Source: Setoptus koraiensis (Eukaryota > Arthropoda). Taken from it: a stretch of DNA of 64,000 nt. Location: NCBI GenBank assembly GCA_048013815.1, contig CM106585.1:8122001-8186000 (forward strand). The letters are read 5' to 3'. Both the position numbers and the translations under genes were made by a program. Below the pieces are notes generated by a model. That model made no database searches, was not told the DNA's origin, and saw nothing but the letters and a program-made list of their open reading frames with translations. Positions 44,001 through 53,136 of this stretch are shown piece by piece; the first letter of the stretch is position 1, and each line of letters begins with the position of its first letter.

Positions 44001-47000
44001 GCACAATACGAGTAACGAGATACTTGCCCTCAGATGTGTGCACAAACCTTGTGCCCAAGCTTGGATACCAATCTTCTAGAAGATTGTCAATATGATCTAC
44101 AATGGTGGACATTAGTTTTGCTATGCATTGAGAATTCAATTCAATGTAATCGACTGTTGCCGAATCGCCGCCATCTTGTCGGTTTATAGCCAATCGCCAA
44201 CCGGGTAAATGAACCTCTACTATGCTTGTGAACTGTCTAGGATCATACTCACACCAATCTGTTGCGTCTTTAGTGGTGGCTGGCTGGACATGATTTGAGT
44301 AGATCATGTAGCGCGCTCGATTTCCAGAGCCCCAAATGCTTGTGTCACTATTGACACCGTTGTTATAAAAACTAGACTCTCTTATTCGCAAAACAAAATT
44401 ACTAGAATTATTTTGCAAATAAGCTACTTTACCAGTCGAAGATAAAGATTGACAATCTAAATGTAAACATAATCCCGACTGCCAACATGTCCAACTGGAG
44501 CCACTGCTGGTTATACTCGATATGACATGATCCTTGGCCATCTCTTCGGGTATGTCCATGAATAATGAACTCACAATGTCATTGATACCCATGTCGCTTA
44601 GTATACAAGATTGTAAGCGGGAAAAGAAGCCTGCTGGCAAATATCTCAACATGATAAGTCTGTACAAAGATCTATCTGGTTGTTGTTCAACATTGACAAT
44701 AGTTTTGGATAATTGTTGATTCAATTGGTGGTATTTACTGCTATCTATACTAGCGGAACGGTTTTTCTGAGATGGGTGCCAACGACGAATCGCGCTACGT
44801 CCGCGCACTCGACTAGATAATTTAATTTCGCATGGCGAAACTCCATTTTGTAGATCAGTCTCCGTGGGCAACAATGACGGCAACAGAAGATAACGTGAAT
44901 TCCATGTTAGCGCAACCTCGAATTTGTTCAATAAATTAACAATGTAGGATTGGATACCTCCGCTTAAATTAACGTCCACTGATTTAAACAAATAATTTAA
45001 ATCATCTATTTTCATCAATCCATTTTTGGCATAAGGATTTATCTCACGAATGGTCACCACATGGCTTAAAATATCACACAACCATTGTGGATCGAGGAAG
45101 TATAAATCTCTAAGATTAGCATCCTCATAATGCAACAGTATACCATTCTCATGTAGGAATCTTGTTGCTTGTTGTAGTTCACTATTGTAATTTATTTCCC
45201 TAGAGCTGAGCGGCTCTAAATCTCTGAATGATTTTTGGTATTTGTTTCTCATTAGACCAACAACAGTTGTCTTGTATTCGTCATAAAACATGACAGGATC
45301 CTTACGCGACTTGCGACGCTCATTGGCTAACCAAACAACTATTTCTTCTAAATAAAGATAAGTGGCGGGTATTTTCTGTTCTAATAAACGCTCCATACTT
45401 CCGGGGCAGCGTAGCGAAAATACTGTATCATAGATTTTGTTACACAAGTTTCTTATGTTCAATCTGGTCTTGGTGGAAACAACTATACTGTCAACAATCT
45501 TGGGAAAACCACACTTGTCCTGGTCCACTATATTGATAAATCTTTGTTTAATTTGAGACTGTAACTCAGCAACTCTGTCACCTTGCTCACCTCCTATAAT
45601 TAAATCTTCATGTGTGCCGACAATAATAACAGGGGAACCTGGCGCTCTCGATTGAATGTTAACTAGCCATTGTTGAATTCCATCTACGCCACTTTCTCCG
45701 TCTGTAAGTCTCCAAACTACAAGATACATGGATCGCTTACTTAAAAAGTATCTATGAGTAGCATAAAACTCTTGTTGGCCACCAAAGTCCCAGGTAGAGA
45801 ATGTGACAGGGCCGAACGTTGTCTGACCTCTTGCAACTTTCTTGCAGAAAACCCAGTCGTGTATATCAACACCTACCGTGGAAAGTGTTACACCTTTTGG
45901 TGTTTTCATGTTACCTATAGAGCCGTGACCCATTCTTTTCGTCCAATGCTCGGGTGGTGACCTCTTTTTATTTGATATTGTACCTTCATATCGTATCTGT
46001 TCTAACAGAGAGGTCTTACCAATACCTTGTATACCCACTAACATAAGCTTCATTCGCGCATAGGATTTTGCTTCTTCCAATATAGACCTGAGGTAACCCA
46101 CAATATCCATAGTTTTGTAACTCTTTGAATCAATCATTGACTTAAGTGGATGACCGAGATTGCAACCGTGCAAACCTAAATTCCACAATTTGCTTAACAA
46201 ACCCATTTCCGGTGGCAATGTACACACAGATGGATTACCGCTGAGATTTAGTACGGACAAATCTGCCAATTCTGAGATATTACTAGTTATCTTGACTAAA
46301 GAATTGAAGCTCATGTCTAATATTGTGAGATGAGGAAATAGAAGATTATGTTTGGATTCTTTTAGCTGCTGAGACTTAGTAGACTGTTCACTATTCGAAT
46401 GAACGAGATCTGAGCTCGATATGGCAATCACTTTTAAACGATTATGGCTGAGATTTAAAGACTTCAAATTCTCTAAACGTTCGTGGAACTTGTGAATACA
46501 ATATCCTTTGAGATAACTAGACTGATTCAAAACGGAAAATTGAGTTTTGCCAATAGGTGAACTTGATGAATTGAAATCTAGGTAAGCTTCGTTGTTGTAG
46601 CAGTTTGTTTCAAAACTGTTGTCGACAGTGTCCGCAGGAATTGCGAACCATGATGAAATTTGATTGCTGCTGAGATCGAGATTCTTCAAACTAGATGGGT
46701 AATCATGTATATTACCTAATGACTCCATTCTATTATGACTCAGATTCAATCTTACCAGTTCGAAAGCGACGCAGGCTAACACTGGTGGTATGGAAGTAAA
46801 TGAGTTGAAAGATAAATTGATATGATTGAGCTTGCATTCATGCCTATAGGTACTCTTGCTGATATCATTATCTGTGCTATTATGATTTGTTGGACTACCG
46901 ATCGGAATAATAGAACTTACTACGTCGACTTTAGTTGACCAATGATTAAGATGGTTGATATGTACGTCTGATGTAACCAACTTGGATTCCTCACTATTTA

Positions 47001-49548
47001 TTATGGAAAATGCACTCTCACTTTTGATGATACGACTTGTATCTGGATCATAAAATCTGGATATTGAATCATCTCTCGATAGTCTTTTAGTATTATCGAT
47101 AATTGTTCTTGAAAGTCTTGACTGTTGGTAGTCAGTCGGATTCTGTCTTGGAGTGTAACGCTGCGGTAGATCGTGCAAAAGATTTCCTGACGCGTTGAAT
47201 TCCCTCAATAGAGGAGCTGTCCACAAGGTCCATGGTAGTTGCCGAATCTGGTTCGAAGATACATCCAAATCGGAGAGTTTTGGTAACTGAAACAAACACA
47301 ATGGTAGTGATGTTAGTCTATTGTCGTGTAGATCCAATAATTCTAAACATGGCAAATCCCAGGTGTAGGTGCTAGTAGAGGGAAGCGAATTGGCACTTAA
47401 AGTTGATGTCAAGCTTTTAGAACGTTTCATTGCTAAAGATTTAGCGTTATCATTTTGATTTTCATCAGCTTCTTCATTGATATTTAATAGATTAAATTCA
47501 ACTGGTAGAATTTCCAATTTGTTTTGTGATAGGTTAAGTTCTCTGAGAGATGGCAGTTGAAATATCAAAGGATTTATAGATTTTAAATTATTTCCAGATA
47601 GGTCCAACCTTGTTATGGCAGCAATGGAAACATTCTGGTGATTCAAGCTCAATTTCTTGTTATGTGACAAAGCCGCGTCAATCAACCATTGCGAGTCAAT
47701 ATGTCTTAAAAATTTCAGACCATGCCAATCGATCATCACCGGACTAGTCGGAAACATTGAGCTGAAAGTGGTGACAGTGCTGGAGGGTTTACCTGAATGT
47801 GTCGTCTTGTGAAACTCAATGTTACTCCTTCTATTTATCTTATATTCAGGATCCACATAGGCCCCTAATGCAAGCAGCTTAGATAATAACAGTGTGTCAT
47901 CATCTGATGCTGCTGTTTGTAAGGCTAGATTGTCGTCGTCACGAGCACCATACTTGATAAGTAGCTCAACCATTTTCACATCATGGCGACGGCAAGCCTC
48001 CCTCAGACAAGTCGATTTTGCAGACTTAAACCAATTGAGACCGACATCCGATTTTTTTGAACGATTTGGAGGCGCAGATTCATTCAGATTTGGCCCATCA
48101 CCTTTGATATTCTCTTTTGACAAAATAGGTAGATTTGGATTCGCACCGTTCACAAGTAATGTGGAAGCTATAGAGTAGTATTGTTTGCAAACAGCAACAT
48201 GGAGGGCAGATTCGGAATTGTAATTGCAATAAGTGTCGATTTCAAATGGGCATATAAGACAAGTACTCCTGTTAGTATCCTTGCTATTTGTATTTGATTT
48301 CTCATTATCATCAAGTTTGTGCAGACGCCTAATAATTTTGTCCAGTTGCTTGTTGGGCACGAACTGGTTTCTATCATCATTGGCAACTCCATTATTTTGA
48401 ACAATTCTAACATGTCGTAATTTGTTTTGAGAACTAAACTCTTTCACATGATCTTTGGATGTATTATGACTAGTGATCTTTGAATTAGATTGATTTTGCA
48501 ATCTTAATTTAGCTGGTAGACGAAATTGCAGTAGAGTATCTAACATCTTTTGGTTGTTCTTTAAAGCTGCCAAATATATCACAGTTTGTCCCGCCTCATC
48601 TTGCGCGTTTAAGTCAAATGCAAATCTGTATTCGTAGAGGCTAGACCTACTGACAAAGATATTCTTTAGTTTCTCAGGGTATGTATAGTTTAGCAGGAGT
48701 TTAATAGCCTCACAATGGTTTTTGATGCAAGCTATATGAATTGGCATCCATTTTTCAATCGTTGTCTGTTGCACATGAGTAGGAAAATTGTCTATCAATA
48801 ATTGCATTGTTTCAGTAAATCCACCAAAGGTTGCAACATACAAGGGTGAGTAGTTGGTTGTTGGTATGCATTTGGCTGTTGCACCCAATTCTATTAATAG
48901 TTTACATAGTTGCGTATGGCCTAGAGAGGCAGCTTTAAATAATAGAGTTACAGTGTTATTGGGTGCCCAGTTGATTAGATCCTTGATACATGCATCAGCA
49001 ATTATCGGCGCCTCCGATGATTTCGGTTCTTTCTCTAAGAAACTTTTTTTATGATCATCTAAAATTTTCTTGAACTTTGTAAGTTCATTTTTGCTACAAG
49101 CCTCGTCAAGTAGTGAGTACAAGTTTCTTCTACAATCGTAAATTTCCTTTTGTTTCGCTCTTATTAATGTTAAGATTGTCTGGTTATCACAAAATTGAGC
49201 TATTTCCTCTGGCGAAAGATTTCTATCATCACGTATGTTGAGATTGACCTGTGACTGCTCTAAAATCATCTTGACTAGGTCGTAATTGCCCAATTCGGTG
49301 GCCAAATGCATGGGAGTTCTGGCTTTCATTGTATCAAATATATTTGGATTAGCGCCATGCTTAAGTAATATTCCAACACACATGAGATCATTTCTTGCAA
49401 CTGCCAGATGGAGTAGTGTATTTCCATCCCCATCGAATGAATCAATCAACTGTTTGCCATCTCCGCAAAGAAGATCGTCCAAGAGGGATTCATTTTGATG
49501 TTGCACCGCACTGAATAATAAGCTGCCTATCTCTGATTCATCCATCAT
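41095..49548 (-). CDS. Lrrk: Leucine-rich repeat kinase (LRRK), ROCO family, intronless
   Basis: A single exon of 2817 residues from ATG 49548. Order: ankyrin repeats (about 40-340 and 430-560; GNTLLHLAVARNDL, SALHVAVCKQYYS); leucine-rich repeats (about 640-1130; LRELNLSQNKLEILP); ROC GTPase with P-loop GIQGIGKTS near 1171 and switch II DFGGQQEF; COR (about 1350-1900) with CxxC pairs (CPQCEYEF, CILCAYN, CLKCPNHG); kinase from about 1993 (GRGAYGLVFRG, Lys2040 in AMKML, Asp2161 in YRDLKSEN, DYG at 2191, GTIGFLAPEI); and a C-terminal WD40-like propeller. It therefore has all parts needed for GTP binding and Ser/Thr kinase activity. LRRKs phosphorylate Rab GTPases and act on endolysosomal and Golgi membranes. 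Ankyrin plus LRR with no armadillo block is closer to the LRRK1/arthropod Lrrk plan than to vertebrate LRRK2. No frame break seen. Confidence 0.95.
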   Translation of the reverse strand: MMDESEIGSLLFSAVQHQNESLLDDLLCGDGKQLIDSFDGDGNTLLHLAVARNDLMCVGILLKHGANPNIFDTMKARTPMHLATELGNYDLVKMILEQSQVNLNIRDDRNLSPEEIAQFCDNQTILTLIRAKQKEIYDCRRNLYSLLDEACSKNELTKFKKILDDHKKSFLEKEPKSSEAPIIADACIKDLINWAPNNTVTLLFKAASLGHTQLCKLLIELGATAKCIPTTNYSPLYVATFGGFTETMQLLIDNFPTHVQQTTIEKWMPIHIACIKNHCEAIKLLLNYTYPEKLKNIFVSRSSLYEYRFAFDLNAQDEAGQTVIYLAALKNNQKMLDTLLQFRLPAKLRLQNQSNSKITSHNTSKDHVKEFSSQNKLRHVRIVQNNGVANDDRNQFVPNKQLDKIIRRLHKLDDNEKSNTNSKDTNRSTCLICPFEIDTYCNYNSESALHVAVCKQYYSIASTLLVNGANPNLPILSKENIKGDGPNLNESAPPNRSKKSDVGLNWFKSAKSTCLREACRRHDVKMVELLIKYGARDDDNLALQTAASDDDTLLLSKLLALGAYVDPEYKINRRSNIEFHKTTHSGKPSSTVTTFSSMFPTSPVMIDWHGLKFLRHIDSQWLIDAALSHNKKLSLNHQNVSIAAITRLDLSGNNLKSINPLIFQLPSLRELNLSQNKLEILPVEFNLLNINEEADENQNDNAKSLAMKRSKSLTSTLSANSLPSTSTYTWDLPCLELLDLHDNRLTSLPLCLFQLPKLSDLDVSSNQIRQLPWTLWTAPLLREFNASGNLLHDLPQRYTPRQNPTDYQQSRLSRTIIDNTKRLSRDDSISRFYDPDTSRIIKSESAFSIINSEESKLVTSDVHINHLNHWSTKVDVVSSIIPIGSPTNHNSTDNDISKSTYRHECKLNHINLSFNSFTSIPPVLACVAFELVRLNLSHNRMESLGNIHDYPSSLKNLDLSSNQISSWFAIPADTVDNSFETNCYNNEAYLDFNSSSSPIGKTQFSVLNQSSYLKGYCIHKFHERLENLKSLNLSHNRLKVIAISSSDLVHSNSEQSTKSQQLKESKHNLLFPHLTILDMSFNSLVKITSNISELADLSVLNLSGNPSVCTLPPEMGLLSKLWNLGLHGCNLGHPLKSMIDSKSYKTMDIVGYLRSILEEAKSYARMKLMLVGIQGIGKTSLLEQIRYEGTISNKKRSPPEHWTKRMGHGSIGNMKTPKGVTLSTVGVDIHDWVFCKKVARGQTTFGPVTFSTWDFGGQQEFYATHRYFLSKRSMYLVVWRLTDGESGVDGIQQWLVNIQSRAPGSPVIIVGTHEDLIIGGEQGDRVAELQSQIKQRFINIVDQDKCGFPKIVDSIVVSTKTRLNIRNLCNKIYDTVFSLRCPGSMERLLEQKIPATYLYLEEIVVWLANERRKSRKDPVMFYDEYKTTVVGLMRNKYQKSFRDLEPLSSREINYNSELQQATRFLHENGILLHYEDANLRDLYFLDPQWLCDILSHVVTIREINPYAKNGLMKIDDLNYLFKSVDVNLSGGIQSYIVNLLNKFEVALTWNSRYLLLPSLLPTETDLQNGVSPCEIKLSSRVRGRSAIRRWHPSQKNRSASIDSSKYHQLNQQLSKTIVNVEQQPDRSLYRLIMLRYLPAGFFSRLQSCILSDMGINDIVSSLFMDIPEEMAKDHVISSITSSGSSWTCWQSGLCLHLDCQSLSSTGKVAYLQNNSSNFVLRIRESSFYNNGVNSDTSIWGSGNRARYMIYSNHVQPATTKDATDWCEYDPRQFTSIVEVHLPGWRLAINRQDGGDSATVDYIELNSQCIAKLMSTIVDHIDNLLEDWYPSLGTRFVHTSEGKYLVTRIVPCPQCEYEFRNHEQHQQQPQKIAASSKQTQQIKFNITSMNSGRDDAGIAAMKDNPSEVPGLTSVRMIHCFYVEQCILCAYNMETIQSQATIRQSAMIGSSKKASFRHCLKCPNHGELQLTRIAPDIVFCDVGSQYLIDGESVHRYKLIGRGAYGLVFRGTLHNNNLTTLMSGDKQEESSVHMRSSPEIAMKMLQPIDPGPDADQADMLAYKSSKTNWQREPLQCACKAYCTARQELNILLTLHHPHIVPFVGLSIRPLAVILELAPFGSLEDIFKGYRRAGMRINAFCMQKIILQVARALEYLHQQRVIYRDLKSENVLVWDFPSPFATRSTSSNVNVKLADYGISRLALPTGIKGFGGTIGFLAPEILRHNGDEEYTEKVDCFSFGMFIYELITLHPPFEHHLDSIKGHVIDGGRPSLSPRDLIYPSYLIDLMTVCWSQEPSNRPTASQIVSIASCPEFVQMQDVVALEGKSQSILHGVAMQIMENDDMKLELWLTRQLNKIDILRANQSQWFNYKQLQLNKSFSTIKTKSSSNQSLVTCTCVVEDQLWLCDARMTVHIIDLNQFHQPAHSTHLTSSIQLNSSADIELGMGIVNFNSSDTSRSSMKNNSNKPSLNLIDSFSLDMIKSDIMMSNVQLMHYVKQANSVIMLTNYGQLWICHVSTMNTRRLDDGSVTYLCVTIQEQSSLGTTNTSCELNNSDATRISRNQQHQQQPTGSSFNIWCGHNNAISCLEIVDNEIARQSILPLAGNVPNVDLSGERIVEPSQPTDIRFILAGSGNNLWTAAGCTVHLWSRSDRCVARKLDCWKLVPCSESLDSISIENHHDEARHSRVSSIAKLNNQLYVGTSHGCIMLVEADTLKPITVFRPYEADVTILVPTIRYNNWMDSLSNADSGIESRDGNISGSVTLLDSISNQTNAVKYIVTIGSQYRNVINRYLTSLDTEQQVSNKTGLGCDAAILWSANNWMIE

Positions 49549-50218
49549 GTGATATATTACTTAGTATATAAACATGGTGGGATTAATTACTAAATGCCGT
49601 AATAATATTACGCAATAAATATTGGAGAACGTCCATTTATCTCCTTTTTAGGTCCGATGCGCTGAATGTGTTTCACAGCTCAAGAAGGGGTAAGATGGTC
49701 GTAAAATCGTTTAGAGGCTGGCGTGCTCATTGCAATGATGGAAATTAGTTTCGGATATACCCAAGTGGCGCACTGAAATGTTTATCGCTTTTGAGTATCA
49801 GCGTGATGTTTCACAAGTAAAGGTAACACAGAATAAAATGAAATACTATCGCTTTGCAAAAAATTTGCGCGCGAGTGCCATTTATTTGTATGGTGATCTA
49901 CTGCACTTGTTTGTAGGTGAGTCACCACCTAGTGGTCATTCAAGCAATCTATTGATTATCTGTCTCAACAGCTGAGTGATCCCATGTTTACAATATTCAT
50001 AGCATTGTCAGACCTGCAGTCTGAACTCACATATAAAATGCTTGTATCCTTTCTACATTTTGTTTTGTTTCGACTATTTTCAATATTGATACCATGAACG
50101 AGAAAAGTTCCCTATTCTGAAAGGAGTTGCGTGTTGATTCTGTTATCCAGAGATAGTATCTTTAACGCGAGAGCGACCAATTTAATTGAAGCTAGATTGA
50201 TATACATCAGTTAGATGA
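49549..50218. other. Intergenic between LRRK and mRpL46
   Basis: 5' flank of LRRK and 3' flank of mRpL46, both on the minus strand. A TTTATT near 49879-49884 (AATAAA on the minus strand) may end mRpL46. No gene recognised. Confidence 0.5.
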
Positions 50219-51004
50219 TCAATTACGCGTCCTAGCACGTACTATAGTTTTTAGTACTTCGGATGGATCGACTCTCTGTTCAGACGGTAAACACTGTCGG
50301 ATCCGTGACCAATAGGATGGGTGCACTTTCTCGGAGCACTCTTCCCGACTAAGCCATTCATAGTCATGCTGTCCCACAATTTTATCTTGATTTGTGAATG
50401 CTTTCAAGAAAAATACCTTGGCCCCTTTGGCATTTATATCCGACGCAATCTTTTTAGGGTAGTTGAAAACGTAGACGCTAGCAGGAACTGTTCCAAGAAA
50501 GCGACACTGTAACATTGCATCCAAACCTATCGACTCTGTGAGTGCTCGCCTGGCTGTATCTATGAGTAGTTCACCATCTTTAATTTGGGCTTGCGGTAAG
50601 AGCCATTGGTTTTTTGTATCAGATCCAAATTTTTGATTGAGAACGAGAATGAGGTCCTTATCTAAACATCTGTTAAAAGATTTCTTATTGTTTTCGTCTT
50701 TAGTCTTATATGGTCCGAATTTGAACAGTGATCTCTCCGCCTTAGACGCGTCCTCAAAGTCTTGGGCTGTTTGTTTGGCTGAAGCCTCGATATCTTCATT
50801 TGAAGGATTCTCTTCCGATGCCATCCGTTGAGCTAGTTCCCTGTCTCTTTGGTGTCTGATCTCATGTTCCGATAAACAGCTATGTGCGTTCTCATAATTT
50901 TCAAACAAGGATTGCACTCTCTTCTCGATTATGTCAATCTCAGGTAGAACAATTGCGGTGCGCCTCAATATGACAGCACTATAGATATGCCAAATGGCAC
51001 TCAT
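50219..51004 (-). CDS. mRpL46: Mitochondrial ribosomal protein L46 (mL46)
   Basis: Single exon, 261 residues from ATG 51004. An upstream in-frame extension exists but has no ATG, and a CTTTAG just before the start could be an acceptor of a 5'UTR intron. Family marks in order: a basic hydrophobic N-terminus fitting a mitochondrial import signal (SAIWHIYSAVILRRTAIVLP), a charged helical part (YENAHSCLSEHEIRHQRDRE), then the Nudix-like fold with KSFNRCLDKDLILVLNQKFG, WLLPQAQIKDGELLIDTARR, CRFLGTVPASVYVFNYPKK and GAKVFFLKAF, and the ending WLSREECSEKVHPSYW. It is a structural protein of the large mitoribosomal subunit; the Nudix-like fold in this family is not catalytic. Length is close to human MRPL46. 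Divergent to RFC1. Confidence 0.92.
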   Translation of the reverse strand: MSAIWHIYSAVILRRTAIVLPEIDIIEKRVQSLFENYENAHSCLSEHEIRHQRDRELAQRMASEENPSNEDIEASAKQTAQDFEDASKAERSLFKFGPYKTKDENNKKSFNRCLDKDLILVLNQKFGSDTKNQWLLPQAQIKDGELLIDTARRALTESIGLDAMLQCRFLGTVPASVYVFNYPKKIASDINAKGAKVFFLKAFTNQDKIVGQHDYEWLSREECSEKVHPSYWSRIRQCLPSEQRVDPSEVLKTIVRARTRN

Positions 51005-51331
51005 TCTAAAGAATCGTCTATTGACTTGAATCACTAATAACAGGCACAAATGATGACAAGATACAATTCACAAATGAGGTATTGATATTGGCTTCAAATC
51101 AAAGCTGAAGACCGAAAATCATTTCCATCTGTAGTGCATCTGAAAGCATGGTTGATAGTGTAATTTTACTATAATAGAAATTGAATTGCGCGCCTCAATT
51201 CATGTTTACAACAATGTGACCGAGAGATATAGTACGTACATAGAGGCCCAAACTTCATAATTCACTGGCAACGTGTAACCGGCCTCATTTTATCACTTTT
51301 ATTTCAATCTTTTATTACTGAAACCCTCATC
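51005..51331. promoter_or_regulatory. Shared bidirectional promoter interval, mRpL46/RFC1
   Basis: Only 327 bp separate the two start codons, so both promoters must lie here or overlap the genes. The stretch is AT-rich without an obvious TATA pair. Two housekeeping genes in divergent arrangement could be co-regulated; this is inference from spacing. Confidence 0.5.
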
Positions 51332-53071
51332 ATGTCTACTTGGGTAGATAAATACCGACCAAAACAATCATTCCAGATTGTTGGTCAGGCCAACAATGTT
51401 AAACATCTGAAAGATTGGCTGATCAACTATGATTCGCCCCGAAATAAATTCAAGGCGGTTTTGATGTCCGGACCTCCAGGCATTGGCAAAACAACAACCG
51501 CACAATTGGTATGCAAGGAGGCTGGTTATGATTACATCGAAATGAATGCCTCGGACCAACGTAACAAGAAAGCTATTGAAGAGCAACTATCTTCCATGGT
51601 GAAAAATTCCCGTTTGAATTTTTTCGGAAAAGCATCCGCCTCGAAGAATGCTCTGATCATGGATGAGGTTGACGGTATGGCGGGTAATGAAGATCGTGGA
51701 GGAGTAGCTCAATTGATACAGATAATCAAACAAACAAAACTACCTATTATATGTATTTGTAATGATGCTTCACACCCAAAAGTGAGATCTCTTTCCAACT
51801 ACTGTGACACTATAACCTTCTACAAGCCCAAGAAGGAGCAAGTTCGTGCCGTCGTTATGTCTATTGCCTGCAAGGAGAATATCAAGATCGACCAAGAGAC
51901 TATATATAGCCTTATCGAATCGGCTAATTTTGATATACGACAAGTGGTCAATTATTTATCGTTGTTCAAGCAATCGCAAACATCCAACAGCAACGATATC
52001 AAAACAGTTCGTTTGAGTACTTTCGATGCGACGAAAAAAGGATTTACTCATGGGGAATGTCATAATATCAACGATAGATTTGAAGTGTTCTTTGCGGATT
52101 ACAACATAATGGCTCTTTTTATGTATGAAAATTATGTGCATGTTAAGCCCCAAAAAGCAAGGAGCGAATTGGATTCCTTGAAAGCAGTTAGCAAATCTAT
52201 AGACAGCATGTGTATCGGAGATCTCGTTGACAGAGAGATCAGATCAAATCAATCATGGTCCATGTTACCAACTCAAGCCTTACTATCAACTGTGATACCT
52301 ACTTTTACCATGTCCGGCAAGATTATGTCACGTTTGAACTTCCCTGCCTTCTTAGGAAAATTGTCTAATGCTAACAAACGATTAAGACTTATGCAAGATC
52401 TGAAATCTCATCTAAGTTTAACTATAAGTGGAGGTCGCCATGCGCTCAATCTAGACTATCTTGAAACTCTACGCGAAAGACTCAGTAAACCTTTGGTTGA
52501 TAAGGGTGCACAAGGAGTGGATGATGTTATCGAATTCATGAGGCAGTATTCTCTCAGGAAAGAAGATATGGACAGCATTTTGGAGTTGTCACTTTGGTCT
52601 AATCAGAGAGACACAATGAATTCTGTTGACTCCAAAACAAAAGCAGCGTTAACGCGTACTTATAACAAAGCTGGCATTGTTTTGCCTTATTCCACCGAAG
52701 AGAAAGGAGCCAAGAAGCGTAAATTCGTATCGCTGGATGTTGAGGAAGATGAAGGCGATGAGGAAGACGAGGAGGAAGACAATAACATAATTAAACCTAA
52801 AAAAATTGTCAAAAAGGCCGCCACAAGCACCAAGGCAAAAGCCGAACCCAAGGAATCGAAGGCAAAAGCTGAGCCCAAAGAATCAAAGGCGAAGGCCGAG
52901 CCCAAAGAACCAAAGGCGAAGGCCGAACCCAAGGCAAAAGCGGAACCCAAAGAACCTAAAGCGAAGGCTGAGCCCAAAACAAAGCCAGAAACGAAAGCAA
53001 AGCCAGAAGCGAAAGCAAATGGTCAACAGGGTACTATACTAGGATTTTTCAAGAAACAAAGAATCGAATGA
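51332..53071 (+). CDS. RFC1: Replication factor C subunit 1, N-terminally short, with C-terminal PIP box
   Basis: Single exon, 579 residues. It opens directly at the AAA+ module (STWVDKYRPKQSFQIVGQ), which in human RFC1 begins about 580 residues into the protein. Walker A is GPPGIGKTT (47-55) and the RFC1-specific Walker B box is DEVDGMAGNEDRGG (111-124). PIICICNDASHPKVRSL and the collar domain up to LTRTYNKAGIVLPYS match RFC1, not RFC2-5. An acidic stretch (EEDEGDEEDEEEDNN) and a Lys/Ala/Glu/Pro repeat tail follow. The terminus QGTILGFFKKQ fits a PCNA-interacting peptide QxxIxxFF. RFC1 is the large subunit of the clamp loader that opens PCNA in the nucleus. The BRCT domain and N-terminal PIP motif of other RFC1s are absent; upstream DNA shows no acceptor before the ATG. 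Confidence 0.93.
   Translation: MSTWVDKYRPKQSFQIVGQANNVKHLKDWLINYDSPRNKFKAVLMSGPPGIGKTTTAQLVCKEAGYDYIEMNASDQRNKKAIEEQLSSMVKNSRLNFFGKASASKNALIMDEVDGMAGNEDRGGVAQLIQIIKQTKLPIICICNDASHPKVRSLSNYCDTITFYKPKKEQVRAVVMSIACKENIKIDQETIYSLIESANFDIRQVVNYLSLFKQSQTSNSNDIKTVRLSTFDATKKGFTHGECHNINDRFEVFFADYNIMALFMYENYVHVKPQKARSELDSLKAVSKSIDSMCIGDLVDREIRSNQSWSMLPTQALLSTVIPTFTMSGKIMSRLNFPAFLGKLSNANKRLRLMQDLKSHLSLTISGGRHALNLDYLETLRERLSKPLVDKGAQGVDDVIEFMRQYSLRKEDMDSILELSLWSNQRDTMNSVDSKTKAALTRTYNKAGIVLPYSTEEKGAKKRKFVSLDVEEDEGDEEDEEEDNNIIKPKKIVKKAATSTKAKAEPKESKAKAEPKESKAKAEPKEPKAKAEPKAKAEPKEPKAKAEPKTKPETKAKPEAKANGQQGTILGFFKKQRIE
52830..52980 (+). repeat. KAEPKE-type coding tandem repeat in RFC1
   Basis: Imperfect repeats of KAEPKESKA/KAEPKEPKA, about seven units, recently duplicated at DNA level (near-identical GCCGAACCCAAGG-type blocks). 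It makes a flexible basic linker between the collar/acidic region and the terminal PIP peptide. Confidence 0.85.
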
Positions 53072-53130
53072 TGAAATGATCTAATGTTGATCGAAATTGA
53101 TGTTGTTGTACTGTGTTCCTGTATTTTTTT

Positions 53131-53136
53131 AATAAA
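53131..53136 (+). terminator. AATAAA polyadenylation signal of RFC1
   Basis: Canonical hexamer 60 bp after the RFC1 stop codon, following a T-run. Confidence 0.75.
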
